Assembly (NCBI GenBank): GCA_030220185.1
Contig: JASPKZ010001597.1
Span: 124,001-188,000 of the forward strand
From: Diploptera punctata
Taxonomy: Eukaryota > Arthropoda > Insecta > Blattodea > Blaberidae
DNA length: 64,000 nucleotides
Direction of reading: 5' to 3'
Part shown: positions 54,171 to 64,000 of the stretch, piece after piece
How positions within the stretch are numbered: position 1 is the first letter of the stretch
Layout: every line of letters starts with the position of its first letter
Translations under genes and position numbers: made by a program
The notes under the pieces: model-generated
The model's database searches: none
The model's input: the letters and a program-made list of their open reading frames with translations, nothing else
Told to the model about the DNA's origin: nothing

Positions 54171-54299
54171 TTACACTGTAAACCTGTTTATAAATAAATA
54201 AATAATAATAAAAATAGCAATACTTCCAAATAGTTAGTACGTTTTTCCTTTATGAATGGACATACAGAACAAAATAGAAAGCATTTTCACAATTTAAAA

Positions 54300-54365
54300 A
54301 AATTAAGTTCACCGGGAATCGAACCTGTGACCTCTTGCATACGAATCAAGCCACTAAGCACCGAG
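54300..54365 (-). repeat. tRNA-like segment (SINE head)
   Basis: The minus strand has GCTTAGTGGCTTGATTCG followed by GGTCACAGGTTCGATTCCC, a perfect B box. It cannot fold as a complete tRNA, so a SINE-type origin is more likely than a tRNA gene. The flanks up to 54654 show no other assignment. Confidence 0.5.
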
Positions 54366-56184
54366 ATAAGCTTTCGCTGTCTTATCGTGTTTAGAAAGAA
54401 TACTCTTCAAAGGAACAAGAGAAACGAATAGTAGATCTACTGTGCAATTATTTCACTCGTGTGAATCACGCGTTAGAACTTCAAATATTCTAGATCAAGA
54501 GTCGGCCCATTCTTTATTGTCGCTAAGTGTACATAAAAATTAACTGTTGACGACGACGGAACCTGCCGAAACAGGTACATTTTAAGTTTTAATTTGTATC
54601 TTATGACAATTCACCTCAACGGAACTTTATATGAATTGTATTATTATTGACTCATCCTCTAGACTCAATTTTTGCAGTTTTTAAAATTTCGAAAATTTTA
54701 CATTTTTGGTGAATTCTAAACACTACGGTATTGCCTCGAAAAATGTTTGATTTAGAACCGATATTCTCCATTAGAAATCTCGGACACACCCTCTAAACTC
54801 AATATTTGCAGTTTACAAAATTTTGAAACGTTTTTACATTATTGCTAAAACACCAAGTTAATAGCGTTGGAACACTCACTCGAGAAATATTCGATTTAGA
54901 CCGGATTTTCTGCATACAGAAATCTCGGACACACTCTTTAGAATAAATTATTTCAGTTTTTCTAAAATTTTCCACGCTTTTAGTAAAAACACAGACTCCC
55001 TTGGAATATTCGATCGCAAAAATTTCGATTTAAATCGGATTTTCTGCATTAGAAATCCGGGAAACTCTAAACTCAATCATAGCAGTTTCAAAAATTTGGA
55101 AAATTTGTAACACTTTTGCTAAAACATATTACTACCTTCGCTCTGGAATACTCGATCGGGACATTTTCGATTTAGACCGGATTTTCTCCACAAGAAATTG
55201 AGTTGATCAGATTTTGCTTTTTTCCAAATGTCGTTAATTTTCGGTAAAATACCAAGACTACAGCCTTGGAATACTCGATCGGGAAGTTTTTATTAAGAAA
55301 ATATTTTCAGTATTAGAATTCCAGACTCAATTTTTGAATTTTTCAAAATTTAATTTTTTTTTACATTTTTGGTAAAAACACCAAAAATATAGCCTTGGAA
55401 TACTCGATCGGGAAATTTTCGATTTAGGCAGGATTTTCTGCATTAGAATTCCCTGTCTCAACCTCAGGATTCTATTTTTGCAGTTTTCAGAATATGGAAA
55501 AATTTTGTAATTTTTTGTAAAAATTCCAAGCCTTGGAAAGCTCGATCGGGCAATTTTCATTAGCCCGGGTTTTCTGCATTACATATCACAGACACACTCC
55601 CTAGAATCAATTTTTGATGTTTTAAAAATTTCGAGAATTTTTGTCATTATTGGTAAAACACCTCGGAATACTTAATAGGGAAATTTTCGATTTTGACTTT
55701 CTAGACTCATTTACGCAGTTTTCAAAATTTCGAAAATGTTTGGTACAGCACCAAGACTAATGTCTTGGAATACTCGATTAGGAGATTTGCGATTTAGACC
55801 GGGTTATCTGCATAAGAAAACCCGGCACACCCTTTAGCCTCTATTTCTACAGTATTCAAAATTGTTTATTTTTTGGTAAACCAAAAAGAATACTCGATCA
55901 AGAAATTTTCGATTTAGACTGGATATTCTGCATTAGATGTGCCAGTGACACGCTCTGGATTCAATTTTTTGCAATTTTCAATATTTCATATTTCTTTTTA
56001 AATCTTTGGTAGAAACACCAACACCATCTAGACTCAATTTTTGCAGTTTTCAAATATTCAAAAAATGTCGACATTTTTGCTAAAAACACCTCGGAAAACT
56101 CGTTCCGGAAATTTTCGATTAAGACCGGATTCTCTTCGCCCTCTGGACTTAATTTTTGCATTTCTTTTAATTTTTGGAAATTTT

Positions 56185-58115
56185 TGACACAGCAACAGAG
56201 TATTTTAAAAAATTACTCCAATAATCTACATGGAAATCAATGCCAATTTTAAGCACAAAGGAAGCAAATTGTATTAACAATCGAAAGAAATAGGGAAAAA
56301 GATTTTATAAAAAAAAAACTTCGAAGTATTGGCAAACATACAGACGCCCTGATGATAAAACTAAACTTAATGGGAGTGCAAAAGAACTGAAAAAAACTTC
56401 TTTCTGATTTAAAGAACGAACACAAAAAATTGATTCCACCTATTAAAAAAAGAGGATGGTTGGGCCAGAAATAATTTAGAAAAAGCAGAAATGTTTGTTG
56501 CAAATCACCTTTCTGAGGTCTTCAAGCTTAATACAGATATTGCCACCGAAGAAAAAGAAAATAAATAAAAAAGTCTTAATATTCCACTTCCAATGTCTTT
56601 ACCAATAAAAGAGTTCATACCCAGTGAAGTGAAGAATGGAATTGAAAATAATTTAAATCTAAAAGAAATGCCCTGGTTATGACTTAATAACAGCTAAAAT
56701 ACTTAGATAAATATCAAGAAAAGCTGTAGTCTTTATCACTGTACTCTTTAACAGCATTATTAGAACATCCTGCTTTCCTTCACTATGGTAGGTTTCTCAA
56801 ATAATTATGATAAAGAAACCAAGTAAACCTCCAAACGAAGTGACCTGATATCGCCCAATAAGCCTGTTAGCAATATTACACAAATTATTTGAAAAAAACG
56901 CCTTTTAAAGACTAAAACCAATTCTACTTCAAGAGTAATATTTTGCCAGATCATCAGTTTGGTATTCGTAACAATCATTATACTATAGAACAAGTTCATA
57001 GAGTTGTAAATGAAATTGAGAACGCTATAGAAAGTAAGAAATATTGTTCTGCTCTTTTCTTGGATATTCAACATGCTTTTGATAATGTGTGGCATATAGG
57101 ACTATACTATAAACTGAAATTATATCTTCCACAACCATATTACTTGTTACTTTATTCTTACCTTAGTAATATAATTTTTCAAGTCAAATATGAAGATGAA
57201 TTATCTGGTTTTTACAGTATATTTTCTGGAGTTCCACAAAGCTCTGTATTGGGGCCTGTGTTATATATTCTATACACAGCTGATTTTCCAGAAATAAATG
57301 GAGTCCTTATAGCTACATTTGCTGATTGACACTGCCACGCTCTATTCACATGAAGATGCTAGGCAATCATCTGAATACCTTCAGCAACAACTTAATAACA
57401 CAGAAGAATGTTTAACCACGTGTCGTAAACGAACTAGTAAAAGTAAATATATTCATATTACATTTGGAACCAGAACTGGTAATTGTCCTACTGTAACATT
57501 AAATAATAACTCTTCTAACAGATGATATCATCAAGTATTTGGGAATGCCATCTTGATCGTCATTTAACATGGAGGAAACACATTCAACAAAAACGTACAG
57601 AGTTAAAACTAAAAACATAAAAACTGAATTGGCTCATAGGTCACAAATCAAAACTGAGTCTAGAAAATAAACTTCTAATACATAAAACTATATTCAAACC
57701 GATTTGGACTTACGGTATCCAATTATGGGCAATGCCAACAATTACAATATTGAAATTCTACAGAGATTTCAGTCTAAGACCCTTCACTTATTGTTGCTGC
57801 TCCATGATATGTAAACAACGCCATCATTCATAACAATTTAAAAATAGCTACTGTAAAAGAAGAAATAGAAAAGTACAGCATTCTTTATCTAAGGTGACTA
57901 GAAGTTCATCCTAATAATCTTGCAATCAATATTCTAGACAGCAGTGAAGAAATAAGAATAAAAAGAAATAAAACATTAGAACTTCCTTTCATTTTCACAT
58001 AAAATTTTGTCTAAGTGGAGTGCTGTCAATGGACAGTATTCTCCTTACAAGTTATGTATTTTAACAAATTTACTTATTGTCTTTTCAAGAGGGATTGTAA
58101 ATTAAGAGTAAAATA
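56185..58115 (+). pseudogene. Jockey-like LINE reverse transcriptase inside the satellite
   Basis: A linker with P-G-Y-D-L-I-T-A-K-I-L is followed by Y-R-P-I-S-L-L-A-I-L-H-K-L-F-E. Then come D-H-Q-F-G-I-R-N-N-H, A-L-F-L-D-I-Q-H-A-F-D (motif A) and F-S-G-V-P-Q-S-S-V-L-G-P (motif B). The catalytic block reads F-A-D and then shifts by one base, so the Asp pair is broken at 57327. The continuation has K-Y-L-G-M and T-Y-G-I-Q-L-W. The 3' end is A-rich (58100-58115). The block arrangement and G-V-P-Q-x-S-V-L-G-P are typical of the jockey clade. It lacks the nuclease through 5' truncation and has several further stops. Confidence 0.85.
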
Positions 58116-58904
58116 AAAAAAAATATTAAAACACCAAGACTATATAGCCTTGCAAAATGCTCAATCGGGAAATTTTCCATGTAGACTGGATTTTCAGTAT
58201 TAGAAATCCTATACTTAATTTTTGTAATTTTCAAAATTTTAAATTTTTGGTAAGGAATTGTTTTTTATTTAGACCGGATATTTTGCATGATAAATCCCGG
58301 ATGCTCCCTCTAGACTCAATTTTTGCAGTTTCAAGTTTTCAAATTTTTTTTTTACTTTTTTTGTAAAAACACCAAGACTTGAAATACTCATTCGAGAAAT
58401 ATTCGATTTAGACCGGATTTTCTGTCTTAGAAATCTCGGATACATCCTATAGACTCAATTTTTTTGGAGTTTTCAAATTTTCAAACTTTTTGACGTTTTT
58501 GGTTAAAACATCAAGTCAGTAGCCTTGGAATACTCAATCGGGAAATTCTCAATTCCGACCGGATTTCCTGCATTATAAAACCCAGACACAACCTCTAGAC
58601 TCTATTTCTGCAATATTCAAAATTTCTAATTTTTTTTATATACTCGCTCGGGAAAAATTTGATTTAGACTGGATATTCTGCATTAGAAATCACAGACATG
58701 CCTTCTGGACTCTATTTCTGCAGCATTCAAAACTTCGTAAATTGTTTATATATTTGGTAAAACACCAAAAGCCAAAAAGTCTACATTTTTTAGTAAAAGA
58801 CCTTGGAATACTCGATTGGGAAATTTTCGATCTAGACCAGATTTCCTGCATTAGAAATCCCTGACACACCCTCTAGACACAATTTTTGCAGTTTTCAAAA
58901 TATT

Positions 58905-59145
58905 GTCAAAATTAAGTCTAGGGGGTGTGTCCGGGATTTCTAATACAAAAAATCCGGTCTAAATTCAAAATTTCCAGAATGAGTATTCTTAGACTATAGT
59001 CTTGGATTTTTCACAAAAAAGTCAAAATTTACAAAATTTTGAAAACTGTAAAAATTAATTCTGGAAGGTGTGTCCGGGATTTAAAATGCAAAAAATCCTG
59101 TCTAAATCCAAATTTCGGTATTGAGTATTCCAAGGCTATATCGAT
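58905..59145 (-). repeat. Inverted terminal units of satellite array 2
   Basis: From 58905 the plus strand reads AATTAAGTCTAGGGGGTGTG, TCCGGGATTTCTAATAC and AAAATCCGGTCTAAATTC, the complement of the monomer. About one and a half units lie in this direction before the array ends. Confidence 0.88.
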
Positions 59146-59555
59146 GGTGTTCGGGTAAAGGGAGGTAAGTCATGTTTTGTTAAAAAGGAGTTAGTGTACT
59201 AGGTGAATCTTCAGAATGTGTTCTACGTATAAGTGAGTATAAAGCGTTAAGTCAAAGATCTATTCAAGTGGGCAGTATCTAGAAGTGTAAAAGGAGTTAT
59301 AATTTAAAATTTCAATGTTGGTTTGGGTAAAGGGATTTAAGTCACTTATCCCCATTTATAAACAATATTTTTATTCAGTAAAGGGAAATAAGTGACATAT
59401 CTTATTTTGCACATTACAAAAAAATTGACTTAAATCCTATTACAGGATATTCTTATAGTTATTTTTATTAATTTTGTTTACATAAGTTTTCAATATAGAT
59501 TTCTTTTGTGTAAATGTTGGAATGTCATTTAGGTGTCATTACATTGCAGTGCTTC
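59146..59555. other. Gene-free stretch with three short related repeats
   Basis: Copies of a 20-mer of the type GGGTAAAGGGAGGTAAGTCA lie at 59153-59172, 59325-59344 (GGGTAAAGGGATTTAAGTCA) and 59377-59396 (AGTAAAGGGAAATAAGTGAC). No coding region is seen. Confidence 0.5.
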
Positions 59556-59559
59556 ATAC

Positions 59560-59562
59560 TGC

Positions 59563-59634
<72 letters not shown>

Positions 59635-59684
59635 CATTATTATCATTATTACTATTATCAATATCATCGTCGTCGTCATCGCCA

Positions 59685-59737
<53 letters not shown>
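59560..59737. repeat. (TTA)n microsatellite with a CATCGTCGTC core
   Basis: Two pure TTA blocks flank a short interrupted segment (ATCATCGTCGTCGTCATCGCC). It lies just outside the Helitron 3' end. Confidence 0.95.
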
Positions 59738-59802
59738 GACAACAGTGTATAGCAGCAATGTGGCAAGTCTTACTGGGCCAATGACAGAAAAATATAATTA
59801 AA

Positions 59803-59837
59803 CTAGCGTACCCGGCAGACGTTGTCCTGCCCGAACT
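59803..59837 (-). terminator. Helitron 3' terminus: hairpin and CTAG
   Basis: In the element sense the end reads CGGGCAGGACAACGTCTGCC, then GGGTACGCTAG. CGGGCAG pairs with CTGCCGG with one mismatch around a short loop, a few bases before CTAG. This structure stops rolling-circle transposition. Confidence 0.8.
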
Positions 59838-60204
59838 TTCAATTCTCATGTCATGGGCGGACGATAAAAATGTTACTTTTTTACCATAAAATTCAGCAAT
59901 TAGGACATAATTAGATATTATTAGATAAGTTCGCAAGAAAACTTCTTACAGCCTTCTGTTGTAGCTCAAGAAGAGTGAATGATGACGTCACAGTCATGAA
60001 CATAAGAACTGTACCCTCATTTGCAGATAAGTTAAGAACCGTCATACAACAATTTTCTGCCGCAGAAGAAATAAAGAAATACTGATAAAAATATAATGAA
60101 GAGAAAATGATATTTATTTTCTTCTTGATAATGAATGCATTTACTGAACTTGAGTGTAATATATGCAGAAGTTGCAATGATATTTACTTTATTTTGTTCA
60201 CATT

Positions 60205-60461
60205 GATATTCAAGTGCTTTAGGGTATACAATATTTTCTATTTTTCCATCTTTAGCAAAAACAAATAAATTTGTTGGCTTTCCGACTCGTGAGCATGCGA
60301 CATACAGCTGGCTATGTGAAAAACATATTTTGTAGATTCAAACCGCATACATCAAGTGACTGACCTTTTGCCTTGTTGATGGTCATTGAGAATGCAAGTC
60401 GAATGGGGAACTGCAGTCGTTTGAAATCAAATGGCATGTCTGTGGGAATGATTGGAATGCG
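60205..60461 (-). pseudogene. Helitron helicase C-terminus (PIF1 type)
   Basis: Directly after the HUH part the sense reads L-Q-F-P-I-R-L-A-F-S-M-T-I-N-K-A-K-G-Q-S-L and then, one frame over, Q-L-Y-V-A-C-S-R-V-G. These are the last motifs of the PIF1-like SF1 helicase of Helitrons. The ATP-binding Walker motifs are absent. It ends near Y-P-K-A-L-E-Y. A 1-base change separates the two motif blocks. Confidence 0.85.
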
Positions 60462-60484
60462 TGGAATGAGCAGTGTGTATTTTC

Positions 60485-61059
60485 GTTTTGAGCCATATCA
60501 GAATATGAGCATGTGGAAGTCCTCTCTTCTGCCACTCTATGGAATACATGCAGCAGCGAGTTTCACCATAAATGTGATTTTTCACAATTAAGTTCATCAA
60601 TTTCGTGAGTTTTTGCTTGAATATTCGTGCAGTCAAATCATGTCTATCAGTCGGAATCTGACCGAGTAATAGAAGCTCTTTTATCTCTCCCATGCTGGAT
60701 TGCATGTAAATGTGATGAAAAAGTCGGGTCTGCCATATGATCGCACATATGTTATGGCATCTTGTGCATATTCATGCATATGCCGTGGGCTGCCAGTGAA
60801 CGTAGCTGGAAGTATTACCATTTTTCCAATATCGGAAACATTTCCATCGTTTGCAATTGAATCTCGTAAGTGAATGTATTCTTCTCAACGCAAACATTTT
60901 TGATTTAAGCGAATCAATAACAAACGTTCAGATTCAATTTTGGCATATATGTCTACCACGTATTGATGAAATAGCTGACGGCATTGCAGAATATGATTTG
61001 TTCCATTCTGCGGTATGAATAATAATTCATCGCTGATACTTTTTTAGTGAGCGGTTCAC
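60485..61059 (-). pseudogene. Helitron Rep domain with HUH motif
   Basis: Sense pieces in shifting frames give M-N-Y-Y-S-Y-R, F-H-Q-Y-V-V-D, Y-A-K-I-E-S-E-R-L, F-F-I-T-F-T-C-N-P-A-W and then M-Y-S-I-E-W-Q-K-R-G-L-P-H-A-H-I-L-I-W-L. The His-Ala-His (plus strand 60505-60513) is the metal-binding HUH of rolling-circle initiators, which nick single-stranded DNA. The catalytic tyrosine region that should follow is missing. Confidence 0.87.
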
Positions 61060-61183
61060 CTGTAACAATAAAGAAAAGAAAACGAAAGATAATAAACATA
61101 TAAATTACATTTACCAATGTATGCAAGTTAAAAACAAAATAATATTTTCATTAAAATAAATAAATGAAGATATATGTAGTTAC
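61060..61183 (-). other. Apparent 124-nt spliceosomal intron in the Helitron ORF
   Basis: The sense reads ...ACAG|GTAACTAC and TTTATTGTTACAG|GTGAACCG. Removing 124 nt joins N-P-N-T to G-E-P-L-T-K-K-V with a phase-1 junction, which restores the expected order of the domain. The intron is AT-rich with a pyrimidine-rich 3' side. The call is from sequence only. Confidence 0.7.
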
Positions 61184-61565
61184 CTGTATTTGGATTAGAT
61201 TGCATAATATTGAAGTGATATCCGTCCTGTCCCTCCCAAAAAAATATGGGATACTGCAGCGCATCGTATGATCGATGTGTTCCAGCGACACGTTGAATTG
61301 TATTATTCTGTCGTTGAAGAATAATATCACGCGTATCACTTTCTTCGCCAGCTATGACAATCGCAACTTCATTGATTGTAGGTGCGTTGTAGCGTCCGGC
61401 ATGCTGTCCGAGTGGTGTTTTGTCGGCTCGTATTTGAATTGCATAATGATCCGCTGGTAAGTTGTCAATTGAAGTTTTGAATAATCTTATCAATGCATTG
61501 TGTTGGTGGAAAAATGTTTGCAAATAGCATATAATGTGGCGTTTAGGCCTGGAATTGCATTGCAA
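61184..61565 (-). pseudogene. Helitron protein, second segment of the N-terminal domain
   Basis: After the frameshift the sense continues with H-N-A-L-I-R-L-F, D-H-Y-A-I-Q-I-R-A-D, N-E-V-A-I-V-I-A-G and Y-P-I-F-F-W-E-G-Q-D-G-Y. These blocks are characteristic of animal Helitron Rep-helicase proteins. It ends with N-P-N-T at a GT that looks like a splice donor; the 18 codons read beyond it (to 61128) belong to the intron. Confidence 0.85.
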
Positions 61566-62899
61566 CGTTGATCAACTTGTGCATCTATGTCACCCATAAA
61601 GTAGATTTGTACAAATTTATGTTCAGCGTCCTGAACTGGTATAAATGAACCAACACGGTGATATATTTGCCCTTGAATTTTAAAAGTAGGCATGTACTGA
61701 TCTTGGAAAATTTTGTCGGCTCCAAAAGATGTCATTTGAAACGCTGAATTATATTTGCGAATATTTTGCAAGAAGTATTTAGAATCAGGTAATTCGCCCG
61801 AAAGCAATGACAACAGTGGATCAGGTGATGGATGCAATGTTTGTAATTTAACTTTGCCATTCGCACAGCACATTCCATTGTTGAACTTGAGCGAATCGCA
61901 ATGCCCACACACCTTATCCATTTTTCCAATGTTAACAGTGGGATGTAAACTGTAATCGTAATTAAGATTATAATGAAATGCAGCAAGATTCAAATCAATA
62001 TGTACTGTTTGTCGAGATAAAGCAGTACGTGAACGTTCTCTTTCTAATCTCGCTGCATGTTGATCTTCTGATTCTGATGCGCGCGATCGGATGGCACGTG
62101 AACGTTCTGTTTCTAATCTCGCTGCATGTTTGTCTCCTGACTCGGACGCGCGCGATTGAGCAGCACGTAAACGTTCTCTTTCTATTCTAGTCGCATGTTG
62201 ATCTTGAGATTCTGATGCGCGCGATCGGGTGGCTCATGAACGTAATGTTTCTAATCTCGCTGCATGTTGGTCCTCTGACTCTGATGCGCGCGAACGGGTG
62301 GCTCGTGAACGTTCTGTTTCTAATCTCGCTACACGTTTGTCTTCTGACTCTGCGCGCGATCGTGTGGCTCGTGAACGTTCTGTTTCTAATCTCGCTGCAT
62401 GTTGGTCTCCTGACTCGGACGCGCGCGATTGAGCAGCACGTAAACGTTCACTTTCTATTCTAGTCGCATGTTGATCTTGAGATTCTGATGCGCGCGATCG
62501 GGAGGCTCGTGAACGTAATGTTTCTAATCTCGCTGCATGTTGGTCCTCTGACTCTGATGCGCGCGAACGGGTGGTTCGTGAACGTTCTGTTTCTAATCTC
62601 GCTACATGTTTGTCTTCTGACTCTGCGCGCGATCGGGTGGCTCGTGAACGTTCTGTTTCTAACCTCGGTTCATGTTGGTCTCCTGACTCGGACGCGCGCG
62701 ATTGAGCAGCACGTAAACGTTCTCTTTCGATTCTAGCCGTATGTTGATCTTGAGATTCTGATGCATGTGACCGTGCAGATCTTAAACGATCTGCTTCATT
62801 GCTCGCTTGTCTTTCCTCGGTTGTTTGAGAAGCTCGAATTAGCTTATTTCTATGTGCTGCGCTAGTAGATTTACTAAGTGACGAGCGTTTTGGAGGCAT
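61490..62899 (-). pseudogene. Helitron protein N-terminus with tandem repeats
   Basis: One phase runs from ATG 62899 to the stop at 61490, broken once by TGA at 62234 where CGA (Arg) is the repeated codon. Residues 1-40 are basic. About ten charged repeats follow, each with S-R-A-S-E-S-x-D-Q-H-A-A-R-L-E. Then comes N-L-A-A-F-H-Y-N, a C-G-H-C...C-C zinc-like pair, and the Helitron_like_N block with G-Q-I-Y-H-R-V-G-S. A 1-base shift in a run of T at about 61520 moves the frame. The repeat region probably forms long helices. The domain precedes the replication initiator. Confidence 0.88.
62020..62790 (-). repeat. Coding tandem repeat in the Helitron N-terminus (about 66-72 bp)
   Basis: Units alternate between TCTAATCTCGCTGCATGTTG-type and TCTATTCTAGTCGCATGTTG-type blocks, giving a longer period of about 280 bp (compare 62155-62440 with 62440-62720). 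All are in frame in the Helitron protein. Confidence 0.85.
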
Positions 62900-62950
62900 T
62901 TTGGTTGTGCGAGATAAACTCCGAAAAACATGTGCCCTTTGCCGCAGCCA

Positions 62951-64000
62951 AAATATTGTGCAGGTTGCATAGATGACTATTTACTGGGGGGAAAAAAAAG
63001 GCCGAGTAAGACAGAATGGAAATGAGTATGGCGGGATTATGATCAATGTCTGTTGATGTTGCGTTAAGTTACATTGAGAGGGCAAGTACAACGTACAATT
63101 CGAATGTGTGTATCACGATCAACGTTCATTGACGTTTATGGCTGCTAGCTCACGCTGTTATCAGTACCGAGAACTCTAAAAGCTCACAGTAAACTGTTTG
63201 ATGAACTTAGACTGATTTATTTGCATTATCATCTAATGGATTTTAAAGAAGGGAAATATGTTAAGGCCAAATATGGTAAGTAGACATATTACGGTAGTAT
63301 TTACACTGTAAAATGTTTCCTATATCATTCCTAATAGCTTTCTTTTTCTTTTATTTTTATATTGCGTGATTTTTGCTGTATATAAATTCTTGTAATCGCA
63401 CAAACTCAATAAGCACATCATCTCTCATGTTGATATAATAATTAAAATATCAAAATATTATAATTTATTGGCTCCAACAAATTCAACAACGTCAGATCAA
63501 AACAAATTAAAAACAGGATTAATGCAGGATAAATAGATTTGAACGATATGATATTGCTTGACCTGCCAATGTAAGCCAACGCCATCTTGCGCCGTACCCT
63601 GTAAACGTTCATCACAATATGATACGTGGAAGGTGTATTTGATAAACATGAACGAACTTAAAAGTAACGCAACGCAAAATTAACGAACATTGAGCGTAAT
63701 ACCCCCATAGATATAACATAACATTACTTATTTATTTAGTCAGATGAAGGGTATGGCAGCGCATAAAGTACGATCAAATGTACAAACAAATATTTTACAA
63801 ATATTACATATGAGGAGTTTATTAAATTTTATACCATGTATGCATTTATGATGATTGTTACTAAACAAACTTTCATTTTTATATATTACATTACTGCCAA
63901 ATTATTCCTTAATAGTGTACTTACCATGTAATGTACTTGCCTATCACGAAGGACGGATGAGTGTAGGCGAAGATACGAACACACTAAAAAACAATAACAT
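62951..64000. other. Helitron 5' flank and gene-free end of the window
   Basis: No supported gene. The part next to 62900 is probably the Helitron leader. The remainder is AT-rich and unassigned. Confidence 0.5.

Larger units (their letters stand above)
48241..54215 (+). mobile_element. Chimeric LINE-tailed element, copy 2, expanded by a 4.7-kb microsatellite
   Basis: The head (48241-48850) matches the complement of 31545-32132 over its length, with the same outer boundary AACAATGCGT. The LINE part (53577-54170) matches the complement of 30905-31530, and both end in an AATAAATAATAAT tail. In copy 1 the two parts are joined by a short ATTATT tract; here the same position holds 48863-53575 of triplet DNA. 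The element sits between satellite arrays. A B-box-like GCGTTCGAATCC lies at 48494-48505. Confidence 0.78.
54655..59145. repeat. Satellite array 2, same family as array 1
   Basis: The same monomer continues head to tail in the plus orientation to 58904, interrupted by the LINE at 56185-58115. From about 58905 it switches to the opposite orientation. Exact TTCGATTTAGACCGG cores occur near 54890, 55166 and 58402. Confidence 0.9.
59803..62950 (-). mobile_element. Decayed Helitron
   Basis: The minus strand carries an N-terminal Helitron domain, a Rep HUH motif and the last helicase motifs in the right order. The 3' end is a hairpin followed by CTAG, with T next outside, as expected for insertion between A and T. 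The middle of the ORF is deleted (near 60462-60485), along with the Rep tyrosines and most of the helicase. Frameshifts and a nonsense codon are present. The 5' terminus was not identified with confidence; an A-TCTATGGGGG candidate, read on the minus strand, lies near 63711. Confidence 0.88.

Noticed and set aside
59525..59758. Poly-Asn, poly-Ile, poly-Leu and poly-Tyr frames
   Set aside because: Triplet microsatellite artefact.
63700..63712. Helitron 5' terminus (A followed by TCTATGGGGG on the minus strand)
   Set aside because: TC after A is too short a signal and no second copy is available to confirm the boundary.

Overview
The window looks like animal, most probably insect, nuclear DNA. 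It is very AT-rich, has no bacterial-style gene organisation, and consists almost entirely of transposable elements in many states of decay plus satellite and microsatellite DNA. It holds APE-type LINEs with microsatellite tails, tRNA-derived SINEs, a Ty3/Gypsy element, and piggyBac, pogo, Tc1/mariner and Helitron remnants. That mix fits a large repeat-rich arthropod genome such as a cockroach or termite; this is inference, since no diagnostic host gene is present. The only candidate host sequence is a 49-codon open stretch that enters from the left edge (2-148).

Layout. 1-7.2 kb: a possible gene end, a 184-bp LINE tail and a near-complete LINE (3537-7186, minus) split by a SINE. 7.2-10.8 kb: a 121-bp Tc1/mariner-type MITE, a 5'-truncated LINE and a DDE transposase relic. 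10.99-15.1 kb: four stacked LINE pieces. 15.1-17.1 kb: a pogo-like element that lacks its catalytic core and carries a SINE. 17.1-29.8 kb: a piggyBac transposase broken by two later insertions, a 491-bp LINE tail and a complete Gypsy element (18182-28509); the Gypsy integrase is itself split by a 2.46-kb LINE. Target-site duplications (TSDs) support each of these layers.

29.9-42.1 kb: a microsatellite, a chimeric LINE-tailed element, several LINE and SINE relics, a 174-bp palindromic insertion and an internally deleted LINE. 42.1-59.1 kb: a diverged satellite (about 145-150 bp per monomer) interrupted by a solo-LTR-like insertion, a second copy of the chimeric element carrying a 4.7-kb triplet-repeat expansion, and a jockey-like LINE. 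59.8-62.9 kb: a decayed Helitron on the minus strand with its 3' hairpin and CTAG end, an apparent spliceosomal intron, a Rep HUH motif and a helicase C-terminus joined by a large internal deletion.

No intact protein-coding gene was found; every recognisable coding region carries nonsense codons, frameshifts or insertions. The most informative points are the tandemly amplified zinc-knuckle-like units in the Gypsy Gag, the two-copy chimeric element with its giant triplet expansion, the CENP-B-box-like motif in the satellite, and the domain-deleted pogo and Helitron derivatives.
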